Source of the DNA: Amoebophrya sp. A120
Taxonomy: Eukaryota; Sar; Dinophyceae; Syndiniales; Amoebophryaceae
Assembly (NCBI GenBank): GCA_905178155.1
Contig: CAJINV010000027.1
Location: 1-59,330 of the forward strand
Direction: 5' to 3'
DNA length: 59,330 bases
Positions 32,801 to 42,824 of the stretch are shown in pieces. Both the position numbers and the translations under genes were made by a program. The notes below the pieces were generated by a model that worked only from the letters and a program-made list of their open reading frames with translations, ran no database searches and was not told the origin of the DNA. Within the stretch, counting starts at the first letter, position 1, and the number at the start of each line of letters is the position of its first letter.

Positions 32801-35800
32801 CGGCTAGTTTCCGGGAAACGCCCAAAGCTGGCCCCTAGGTCATGACGCGGGGACCGAGTCCCCGCGCTGACCGCGGGCTTTTGCCCCTGGGCCATGCGGT
32901 TAGTTTCCGGGAAGCGCCCAAAGCCGGCCCCTAGGTCATGACGCGGGGACCGAGTCCCCGCGTTGGCCTCGGGCTTTTGCCCCTGGGCCGTGCGGTTAGT
33001 TTCCGGGAAGCGCCCAAAGCTGGCCCCTAGGTCATGACGCGGGGACCGAGTCCCCGCGCCGACCTAGGGCTTTTGCATGCGCCCCGGCCGTGCGGTTAGT
33101 TTCCGGGAAGCGCCCAAACCTGGCCCCTAGGTCATGGCGCGGGGACCGAGTCCCCGCGCTGACCTAGGGCTTTTGCGCCTCGGCCGTGCGGTTAGTTTCC
33201 GCCCGGGAAGCGCCCAAAGCTGGCCCCTAGGTCACGACGCGGGGACCGAGTCCCCGCGCTGACCTAGGGCTTTTGCGCCTCGGCCGTGCGGTTAGTTTCC
33301 GCCCGGGAAGCGCCCAAAGCTGGCCCCTAGGTGACGCGGGGACCGAGCCCCCGCGCTGACCTAGGGCTTTTGCTCCCCGGCCGTGCGGAGCGGTTAGTTT
33401 CCGGGAAGCGTCGAAAGAAAGGCGGCCCCTAGGTCATGACGCGGGGACCGAGTCCCCGCGCTGACCTAGGGCTTTTGCCCCTGGGCCGTGCGGCTAGTTT
33501 CCGGGAAACGCCCAAAGCGGGCCCCTAGGTCATCCATGACGCGGGGGCCGAGTCCCCGCGGTGACCTAGGGCCTTTGCCCCTGGGCCGTGCGGTTAGTTT
33601 TCATTCATTCGGGAAGCGCCCAAAGCTGGCCCCTAGGTCATGACGCGGGGACCGAGTCCCCGCGCTGACCTAGGGCTTTTGCCCCTGGGCCGTGCGGTTA
33701 GTTTCCGGGAAGCGCCCAAAGCTGGCCCCTAGGTCATGACGCGGGGACCGAGTCCCCGCGCTGACCTAGGGCTTTTGCCCCTGGGCCGTGCGGTTAGTTT
33801 CCGGGAAGTGCCCAAAGCTGGCGCCTAGGTCATGACGCGGGGACCGAGTCCCCGCGCTGACCTAGGGCTTTACTTTGCCGCTGGGCCGTACGGTGTCCGG
33901 GAAGCGCCCAAAGCTGGCCCGCAGGTCATGACGCGGGGATTGGGCCCCCGCGCTGACCGCGGGCGCCTTTCAGGCCCCGGGGCCCGGGAAGCTCGACAGG
34001 TTGGCGGCTCGCGTGACAAACTGGAGTCCGGCATTGCGCATCTCGCGTGGCGAGGTCCCAAAGTGTGTCGGGGGTGTGTCCGAAAGTCTGCCCGGGGTGT
34101 GTCGGAAAGTCTGCCCGGGGTGTGTCTGGGGTATGTTCGGACTTTTTGCCTGGGGTGTGTTCGGGGGTCTGTCTGGGGTATGTCTGGGGTCTGTCTGGGG
34201 TGTGTCTGGGGTATGTTTATACCCCACCTGTTGCTTTTTCGCCAAAAATTTGCATTCAGGTCGTGATTGACTGCCATTTGCATACCCCTGACACACCCCC
34301 GAACATACCCCCGAGCATACCCCTCGCATGCATTTTTGACCAGCTGCTGCAGTTTAGATAGTAATGCGTGTAACAGCTGAGAATGTAACGTCTGAGAACG
34401 CCATATGAAGAGCCCACGGATGGCTCCATCCACCCGATAAGCATCACCACACCGGCAGCGCCAAGTCAAGCCGCTCCCCCACAGAGCATGCCAGCGGACG
34501 CAATGCCTCAGCCGCAGGAGCCCTCGCCAGTACACAGTACCTCAGCCGAAGCGCCGCCTGTCCCAGCTGCGAATGATCAGCTGCGGCACATAGGAAGTTC
34601 TAGTTCGGGGCACGGATTATATGGCACGGAAATCCCTCTGGCTTTGGGTTTCGAAAAATGCGACACGGCTTGTCGACGAATCGAAGAAGTCTAAACATGA
34701 AGTACCCAAAATAACTTAAAATTTGGGCTCTGTATCGAGCAGAAAAAGCAGCTGCATATTCTCTACGAAACTTAGATCTGTCATGCCTAGAGTTCTTGAA
34801 CTTGTGAGTTTGAATTACATCACGTTGGCCTTTTGTCAGATGAAACAGCATTTTGTCAGAGCCACGGATGCTTGCATTTGATAAACGGACGACGCCCCCC
34901 AGCACGATTCAGCAGCCGGCGCCGACGGGCCTTACGTCTACGGCCCCCATCCAGCCACTACCGAGCGATGAGGCCGTGGGATCAGGAACTGAAATTGAGC
35001 CGGGAATTTCATCAGCCACAGGTGCAGCTCCAGCTGCCGTCGGCAGGGGCGTTCTAGCACTTCTGCAAGATGACCAAGCTGGTGGCACCAGTGGGGTAAG
35101 CGGAGCTTCCGCTTTACAAGAGCCAACAATAGAATCAGCACCGGTGGTGGCTACGCCGGCCGGAAGTTCTGCCTCTGATGGTGATGTCGCGGAACCTGCA
35201 CTCGTCGATCAAAATGCGTCACAATTTTCCGCGACGGCGACTGGGGGCTCGGGTTCGCTAAACGACACACCTCAAGAACCGCCAGCAGAGGGTGATCCAC
35301 GCACGAGCACGCACAGGAGCACTGCGAGCCAATTTCTGGGTCCCAGATCTCCTGCAGCAACAGCAGCTAGTACTACAGAAGCCCAGCTGGGGGATGAAAG
35401 CGCTGGCTCGACTGCGGAGCAACCAAGCTCACGTCATCAAGAGGTGGGCTCACCACGCACCGAACAGGACGAGGCCAACTTGGTGGCCAGAAACGCCAAT
35501 CTGCAAGCGGGATCGGATATGCGTCGCAAATACGTCTGGGTCTGGAAAGGTAGAACTTGTAATGCGTGTCTTGCATTCCTGGAAAACCTATGTTGCATGC
35601 GCAGCAAAAAATGCACAAGCTTCCTTGTTATGCAAAGTTGTAATTTGTAATGCGTGGCACTGGCAGATAGCATGTCTTCAGAAAGCATCCCCAAGGCTTG
35701 TCATGCTTGGCCGCCATTGCAAGCGTTGCAATCTTCATGCACAATACAGCGTCACAGGTTTCCAGACCTAAACATATTTGCACTCGATATCGGAGCAGGC

Positions 35801-38800
35801 AGAACAACTACAGGCAGGAGCTCACATACCAACACCCGGCAACGAATCCACAACACCAAGCGTTGGAGTACTAATCACTGGTGAAGGCACGACAAGTTGT
35901 ATTGAAGACCAGCAACCTGTGCTGGAGCAGGTTGGCGAGCACCAGCAAGTGCCAGGAATAGCTTCTTCCGCAACCGTCCCGGCTGGCCCGGCACAGCCTA
36001 CCAACGGAACCGCCCCAGCAGCGTGTGCCGTTCCAGCAGCAGTGTGCCCATTGCAAAATGAGAATACTTCATCAGCCGACGCAGCTTCCCAAGACGAGGG
36101 CACAGCCTCCACCAGGATTGCGACTGACAGAGGGTCGGCGAATGGATCGGGCGAGAACGCTGCAGGCATTGTCTCAACTACCTCTCTGCAACAAAGCGCG
36201 GCTGCTTCATCTCCGCCGCAACGGACCACTGTGAGAAACGTTGAGGATGAGGTGGTGGTGGAGCGGAGTCCGAAGGGACGGTTTTTGCGGTTCAATCGCA
36301 GACTCGGTGTGGAATCGTATAAGCAGGTCTACCTCGGTTTTGACACTGAGACCGGTCGCGAGGTGGCGTGGAATGTCATTCCCTTCACAAGGCTGACAGG
36401 GACCGAGCGGAACCGGATTCAGGACGAGATTAACATCACGAAATCGCTGGACCACCCGAGAATCATCCACTGTGTGAACGCCTGGAAGAATCCTGTATTG
36501 TTATGTTCAAATGATTTTGCTTGTTTTTCTCCAGCGATCATCGATCACGCTTCGACCCAGCTCCGTGGCCAACGCCGTTAGGGTTTTCGGATTTAGCAAG
36601 TTTAGACCTCGTCCTATTTTGCCTTTATGGCTCATTCAGTTTCTTTGCGCGTTCTCTCGCACTCGCTGTGCTTTGTGCAAGAGTACTAACATTCCTGCTC
36701 GTGCTGCTGTTCGCAACACAAATTTAAATTAACATCTACAACACCAACTTATTCAAACCAGCAACGCGAGGAGATTTATATCATCACGGAGCGTGTCACC
36801 GGTGGTTCCCTCCGGAACTACGTGAGCCGGCTTGCTGGTCCGTTGAAGATAAAGGTGATCCGCGATTGGGCGCGCCAGATTTTAGAGGGGTTGCAGTACC
36901 TACACAGCACAAAGCCGAATCCGGTGATCCACCGGGATCTGAAGTGCGACAACATTTTCATCAATGGGAACGTCGGGGAAATCCTGATCGGCGAGTTGGG
37001 ATTGAGTTCCTGGCTGAAGAAGGACGATAGCAGGTTGCAGTCCATTGTCGGGACTCCGGGGTTTATGGCCCCAGAATTGTACGACGAGAGATACGGCACC
37101 CCGGTGGATATTTACGCCTTCGGGATGGTTTTGGTGGAATTAGTTTCCCGCCGGTTCCCCTTCGCCGAGTGCCACACGTCGCTGCTGGAGGTTTACCTTA
37201 AGGTGATGAAGGGGGAGCAACCAAGAGTTGTCAAGTTGATCAAAGACCCGAATCTGCAAGACTTGATCCAAAAATGCCTAGAGAAGGACCCGACTTTGCG
37301 ACCCAGTGCGGAGGAAGCGGCCAACCATCCCTTCTTCAATCCGGACGCCGCGACGGACGCCAGTAATCTCGACATGCTGTGCGAATTCTTGGACGAGCAG
37401 GAGGTTTTCGGGGATAGGCAGATCTCCCAAGCCGAAGAGGAAGGCGCGGACTGGATGTACCCCGCGGTCGAATTACCGTCGAGAGTGAATGTCGACGAGG
37501 ACGATATTCGGACGGAGGCTACGTTGTTGCCGAGCCAGGAATTTGACGAGAACGAGATGAGTCAGTTGATGAGCCAGCAGAATAATATAGGTGGTCCACC
37601 AAGTGTAGCTTCATCCACTGTCAATTCGAGCGCACTAGGGCTTCTGCAAAATGGCCAAGTAGCTAGCGGAAGCGGGGCGAGCGAAACTTCACAGGAACCA
37701 ACAAGACAACCGGACCAGGCCACGATGCGTCCATCATCTGGTACGGGGGCTTCTTATGGTATTGCAGACCCTGTGCTTGATCATGGTGCTTCACTTACCG
37801 TGGCTGGGGGTGAGGGCACGCAGACACGCCAAGAGCTAGTTCCAGCACTCGATGATCCAAGCACAAGCACACCTAGCAGCGCGAGCCAAGTTTCGTGCGC
37901 CAGATTTCCACCAGTAACAGCAGCCGCAACAGAATCGCCAGTGGGGAGCGCCGCTGGCCCGCTATCCGAGCAACCAAGCTCACTTCAATTGGTTAGCTCA
38001 AGTAATGAGCAAGAGAGGGGCTGCTCCTGCTCGGTAGCCTTGAATAATTCAGCACTGGGACCAGACCATGCTGATGGAGTTGCTGGAGCTGGTGGAGGCC
38101 CGGCTGCCGTGGGACCACCCGATGGGTACGCAGCCGCGGAGGGTTCCGCTGGTGAGCGCGCAGCTGCGGGGCCGCCTGATGCAACAACAGCGGGTGGTGG
38201 TCCGTCGAGTGCAGGTGGACGAGCTGCAGCTAGCGGCAGTGCCAGTTGCGGTGTAGAGAGTGGCTGTGGAACTGGGCCATGGCTAGAGGAAATTTTTTGG
38301 TCGTCAAAACCGGTGGATCAAGAAGTCTCGATGCATTACGTCGGTCACGGCCTCTTCGGCCTGCCGAATATCGAAAATGGAAGCTACTTGAGCGCGTTCC
38401 TGCAAGCGTTTTGGCGGTTGCCACCCGTTCGCAGGCACGTGGACCAAATATATCACCAGCAGGCCATTTTTACAGAACAAACCCGAGCGCGTACAGCAGG
38501 TGTAGCAGCTTCAGCCCCTGGGCATATGGTCGCAGAGTTCCGCAGCCGAGGCGGGGCGAGTTCCGCAGGCGGCGGAGGTGAACATGAAACAGAAGCTGAT
38601 GCGACCTTCCGCGAAAAGCTAGCCGCAGAAGGTTCTACCACTGATTACCCCATGCTGCTATGCATACGCGCAGGAGAAGTATCGCACCCCCCCCCCCCAA
38701 TGCTAGTGTCTATAACCTGCCACAGACCAACAGGACCACACGTAGCTAACCGCAGTCCCAGCAATTCTTGGCAGCGCAAATCCTTCCAACCCGGACAGAC

Positions 38801-40804
38801 CATCGCTTTATTATTAATCTGCCGGCGCCTTTATTTGATAAAGTCTGAACGTCGGCAAAATTACTATTATTAATTTTGCTGAAATTCAACTGCAGCTGCA
38901 GGCCTAAACCGTGTGCGCCGATCTTCGTCTTCCTCGGCCTGCACGAGCGCAGTAGGATTAAGAACACCCTGCCCCATCCATGGTCGGTATAACCACCACC
39001 ACTATCACCATATCAGAAAAACACTTGTAGCGTAGGACTGCAGCTTGTGTGGGTGCGATACTCTTATTTCGCAGGATAATCCACAGACGACAAGAAGACT
39101 CAGTCGGGAATGGCGCAGCGCTTTTGTTTTGTTTGGGGGATAAGTATACTACTCGGCTCAATGTGGTAAAGATTTGCTATGAAGTAGAAGAAGCTTGTTA
39201 TATAATTTACATGGAAACAAGCGGGCCTGCCACGTATTGCATTGACTGAGCGCGTCGGCATTCCGTAACAGATGGCGCAAAAGCACTGCAGGTGAACGCA
39301 CTACAGGTGCACCCACCTGCACACACCCAAAGCAGAGCCGTTCGTGGTGGATCCTCGCATGACAAAAGCTGCACTCTGCGATCCCAGCTGTGGGCTATTG
39401 TGCCGTTCATAACTAGAAGGGGTCTGCAATCTGCACAATACGTTTGTCGACGTTGAACGGGATTCGCTAGACCTTGACCCCATGGGTGTGGAAGCCAAAC
39501 AGGTCGCGAAGGAGATTTACATGCGCCTGGAGAGTGCGCTGCAGAATTTCTGGGAGCGGGCCGCCGCGGTTTCTGAAAAATTTATGTGGGACAAGCACGC
39601 CCAACAGGATGCCGCGGGGGCGTTGGGAATGCTGGCTTTTCACTCCCTCCGCCCCATAGCGGAGCCCATCTGCAGCTTTCACATCGAGAAGAAGAGGTTC
39701 CAGGACTTCGACAGGCAGCGCTGCAACGCCAATGAGGTGGACACGCGCGTTGCCCTTGCCATTCCGATGGGGAGTGGCGTTGCCAATGCCACGACGGGAG
39801 GAGGGCCCGAGCAGTTTCTGCAAGATTCCCTCCCGCATTCCGTGTCGCAGTTGGTGGAGGCTTACTTTTCTGTGCCGGAGAAAATTAAGGCGGGACGCCC
39901 GATCAGCTGGAATCGGTTCGGCGGTGTGGACCAGGACGCCTACTGCAACCGCGCAGCTGAGGAACCGCTGGAAGACCCTGCACCGGCATCGCCGCGGCTG
40001 CCATCTGTTGGGGATGCGGTGGTACCAACAACAGCCAACGGCCAAAAGGTGGGCCCCGAACTGCACGCGCAAACAGTCGGCGGCCGACAAGTGCGTCGGA
40101 CCCCGCCTGCAACTTCGGGTCCCAAACATCGGGCAGCCCCCTCACTCTTGCGGGGGGGCCAAGTCGTTGCTGCCCAGGAAGAAGGATCACACAACCAAAG
40201 GAAGAGGCATAGGCCCAGACGGCCAGCTGAAGTGTCTGAACAAGGGAGAAACACTACTGGCGGCGCACGCGAGGACCCGTCCGCACGACCAGCGAAGGCG
40301 CGAGCGACGTATCCGTTTTGGCAGACACTAACCTTGAAACACCCACCACCACCGGTATTGGTGATGCGCTTGGCGCGCTTCGATTTCACAGACGCCGGCG
40401 CCGTGAAGAATTCCGACGAGGTCGATTTGGACGACAGCCTGGTACTGAGGTTTGAGGAGCCTGCTTCGCCCAACTACCTGCCGGGGCGTTCGAAGCGCCA
40501 TCAAGCACCAGGCGCAAACCTGTGGGCCCGGGAGCCAAAAGTCACCTACCGCTTGCAATCCCTCGTCCTGCACCGGGGTGAAAGCCCAGACGACGGTCAT
40601 TTTTGGGCCATGGTGAACTACGGGAAGCGGGGCCTTCCCGGAGCTAACGCGACGCACGGAAAGACAACCTGGGTAGTGTATGACGACTTCGCATTCTACC
40701 GCTGGTCCCGCACCGATGGAAATGAGGTCGTGCTAAATCACCCAGACATCAAAACCCAGTGCTATCTGCTGTTCTATGTTCGCCACGATCTTGCCGTAAA
40801 TTAG
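29881..40804 (+). CDS. K3: WNK-like kinase fused to a ubiquitin-specific-protease-like domain
   Basis: Inferred exons are 29881-30040, 34411-34619, 34889-35517, 35797-36494, 36762-38658, 39084-39140 and 39417-40804, about 1680 residues. A long Ser/Thr/Pro/Gln-rich N-terminus leads to the kinase: GVESYKQVYLG with Lys in the glycine loop, and EVAWN where other kinases have the VAIK lysine. Both are WNK signatures. HRDLKCDNIFINGN (HRD at 36930) is intact, but the metal-binding Asp of WNK IGDLGL is Glu (IGELGL, codon 36993). In the same exon, GLPNIENGSYLSAFLQAF (about 38360) matches the USP Cys box GLxNxGNxCYxNxxLQ with Ser at the catalytic Cys (codon 38382). HAQQDA (39599), PPPPVLVMRLARF and DGHFWAM (His 40598) complete the USP fold. 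The last two introns are approximate. Confidence 0.82.
30510..33990 (+). repeat. minisatellite: 36 copies of a 96-bp hairpin unit
   Basis: TAGGTCATGACGCGGGG recurs from 30521 to about 33921. The 20 units from 30815 to 32639 have an exact 96-bp period and are almost identical. The edges show 100-108-bp variants. Each unit folds: CCTAGGTCA pairs with TGACCTAGG, and inside it CGCGGGGAC pairs with GTCCCCGCG around a CGA loop. There is no open frame through the homogeneous part. Confidence 0.95.
34063..34330 (+). repeat. G-rich short repeats facing a C-rich inverse
   Basis: From 34063 to about 34220, units such as GTCTGGGGTGTGTCTGGGGT repeat with a period near 10-20 bp. At about 34285-34325 the C-rich ACACACCCCCGAACATACCC runs in opposite sense, so the two can pair. 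It lies inside the 4.4-kb intron. Confidence 0.75.
34620..34888 (+). mobile_element. introner with mixed ends
   Basis: It starts TATGGCACGG (family B-like start) and ends GCTTGCATTTGATA (family A-like end), followed by AACGG. The upstream 5-nt flank is GATTA. Removing it gives His-Gly-Leu-Thr-Thr-Pro-Pro-Ser in frame. It could be a recombinant of two families. Confidence 0.6.
35518..35796 (+). mobile_element. introner, family A
   Basis: It starts TATGCGTCGCAAATACGTCT and closes with CCAGACCTAAACATATTTGC, then ACTCGATA. The 5-bp duplication TCGGA is at 35513-35517 and 35792-35796. Splicing gives Ala-Gly-Ser-Glu-Gln-Ala-Glu in phase 2. Confidence 0.92.
36495..36761 (+). other. canonical GT-AG intron in the kinase domain of K3
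   Basis: The donor AATCCT|GTATTGTTATG and acceptor CAAACCAG|CAACGCGAG join in phase 0, giving Lys-Asn-Pro-Gln-Arg-Glu-Glu-Ile-Tyr. This is the usual place before the kinase hinge. There are no TIRs, no duplication and no GCATGACAAA words inside. Confidence 0.85.
38659..39083 (+). mobile_element. introner, family D-like, in the USP domain
   Basis: It begins TATGCATACGCGCAGGAGAA followed by GTATCGCACC, and closes with GGTGCGATACTCTTATTTCG, then CAGGATA and ATCCA. A C-run lies at about 38687. Removing it joins ATG CTG C to CA GAC GAC AAG in frame. Confidence 0.6.
39141..39416 (+). mobile_element. probable introner in the USP domain
   Basis: It starts near TAAGTATACTACTC and ends GTTCATA followed by ACTAG. 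Removing it joins GGG GGA to AA GGG GTC TGC, running into VDVERDSLDLDP and the QQDA box. The TIRs are weak and the 5' border is uncertain. Confidence 0.45.
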
Positions 40805-41689
40805 AGAAAATCATATCTTCGGCACCAGCTCTAGCTGCACCAGAGAACCGATGGGCGCCAGGACCTCGATGTTGTGCTGGTGCGCAAGTGTGGCCGACTT
40901 GTTCTCTGGTCGAAATTGCTGTTAGGAGATAAGAGCACACAATGGTCGAAGTGCATGAGAGCTCGTACTTGTTAATCTGCTTTTGCATACAATATTAGGC
41001 CACGCATGGTCTTCTATATTTTTAAATTCCAGCTACCGTTTAGTGGAGTTTCTTTCTACAGCACCACATGCAAAGTTGTAAGTTTTGGCGTATAGATTTC
41101 ACAACGTGGACAATGTACTTTCAATGCACACGCACGAGCCGAACTTGGGCTGGTGGTTTATTTAATCGGTTTTAATGTCTTCTGCCGGCAAGGCAGAAGC
41201 AAATCACGGGTAGGTTAAGTACGTAGCCTGTACGTGGTAAGCCTCTGCAGCAGATGAAGATTTCCAGGCGCAGTGATGCGCCGGGCCCGGAATTATATCT
41301 CTGGCGTTTGCTAAGCCTAGCGGAAAAGCTGAAGATCTCTACTGTAATACCATTATGCGCGTTAGCCTTTGCCCAGTTATTCATGACAATTCACAAATAA
41401 AATATCAGTCAAGCTCGCCACGGACGGCTATAAATGTTGTATAAGCCTGTCTCGGAACCCCGTTCCCAGGCCGACACGTTTTACTTCATCTAGCGACACC
41501 AGAAACACTTTACTTCTCAAAAAGCTGCTTGGCACCTGCTCCAGCCTGTTGTGCTGAAGCGGAGTCGCTGTAGATACAGTGGACGGCCGCGGAGGTCCTA
41601 ACATTTCGGTGCCACAGAATCAAACCGCACGTCCCAAAGACAATTGTGAATTCACAGGAGCTCCATTTCCCTTGCAGTCTATCGCGACA
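40805..41689. other. 3' region of K3 and intergenic
   Basis: No gene or introner was recognised. The region 40820-40910 contains an imperfect inverted pair (GCACCAGCTCTAGCTGCACC and GTTGTGCTGGTGCGCAAGTG). Confidence 0.45.
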
Positions 41690-42310
41690 ACGCTACTGAA
41701 GCTTCACTTCTGCGATCAGAGCCAGCTGGGGCTAGAAGATAAGATCTAGATGTGATCCACAAGAAGATTGAGCTTAAGTGCAACGGCTTGTCCGCCGGAT
41801 CCAACGTAGTTGCTTCATCGTCGTCGCCGGTGACATGTGTCGCTGCGAAGAAGATGTACATGTAGTTCCTGATAAATTCACATTTCCACACGGATCCAGA
41901 AAAAGAAACTCATCTAGTCTTTGCCAACGCCTTTTCCGCAATCAAAACTCCTCCAGCTACAGTTTACTAAGCAGGATTATTCATTATCCTCATCAACCTA
42001 CCATCGGGTGTTTCGCGAGTGAGACCCCGTTGAGACAATTCGTTTTAATATTCCAACCTTTACACTTACGTGCGGCTGAAAAGTAGACAACAAATACTCA
42101 CAAGACTGCTCAAAAATCTCAAGTACGTTCGCAAGGGCGTCGAGCTACTATTTAGGCAAGCCCTAGCTGCCTGAAGACGAGAAGGAGAGTGTTGGACGCA
42201 CGACGAGTTTAGGCACAGGTTCCGTCATCGCTGCGACTGAAAATAAGCAGCAGTTCGAAGACCAGATTCTTTGTTCTGTGTATAGAGCAGTAGATCGCCA
42301 CTGTAAAATT
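41690..42310 (+). repeat. 5' flank repeat, copy 3 (upstream of gene B)
   Basis: It aligns with 648-1250 upstream of gene A, from GCGATCAGAGC through GATTGAGCTTAAGTGCAACG, the motif at 41828-41849 (GGTGACATGTGTCGCTGCGA), ATTATCCTCATCAACCTACC, GGCTGAAAAGTAGACAACAA and TACGTTCGCAAGGGCGT. With genes A and B it defines one duplicated unit of flank plus gene. Confidence 0.75.
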
Positions 42311-42824
42311 TTACGTACCACTTCAGTTTGCCTTTCTTGGGCAGATTAGATTTAGATACGAATTCTTGGAAAATAGATTTAACAATTGATATTTAAGACG
42401 GCAAGGCGACAACCACAACTTCCAACTGCACCTGAAAAAAGAAGGTCAAGCAGTTGCATCGCCGAAGTGATAAGAAACAGAATTGTGTTAAGTCGCGAGA
42501 CCAATACACCGGCTGTGAACAATATTAGCGTGGAAGATTAATCTATCATTCTTATTGGTATAATTTCGGAAAACCCACTACCATTCCTGCGGCCTGGCAG
42601 AAATACCCGCCGAAGAAAACGTTCTGCCGAGAAGTGGAGATACGTAGTACCGTCACACCAGCTACTACGCAGCCTGTAGTGCTGGCACATCATCCCACGG
42701 CGAGAAAAAAAGCCTACGGAAGTGCAATTCCGAGATCGAAAGCAATACGAGTCTGATCATATCATCTCGTCGCTTCAGGAAGTAATCTATCTTTGCGAGG
42801 AAGACATCGTCGAATACGAAGAAA
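42311..42824. other. upstream region of gene B
   Basis: This is AT-rich sequence between the flank repeat and the start codon. No element was recognised. Confidence 0.4.

Larger units (their letters stand above)
30041..34410 (+). mobile_element. 4.4-kb introner, family B, swollen by a minisatellite
   Basis: It begins TATGGGGTTCTCAAACGTTA and ends GAGAATGTAACGTCTGAGAA, then CGCCATA and TGAAG. The first 210 bp match an ordinary family B element nearly to its end. The sequence then runs into a hairpin minisatellite and G-rich repeats, and only the closing TIR returns at about 34375. The 5-nt flanks (GGGAC/TGAAG) differ, but removing 30041-34410 keeps the frame (GGA C + AG CCC ACG GAT). Confidence 0.8.

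Noticed and set aside
30510-33990. CRISPR array
   Set aside because: The 96-bp units abut one another with no unique spacers, and the host is eukaryotic. This is a minisatellite.
33832-34535. Open frames rich in Gly-Val-Cys at the end of the minisatellite
   Set aside because: They are produced by the G-rich short repeats inside the 4.4-kb intron, and frames are open on both strands for the same reason.
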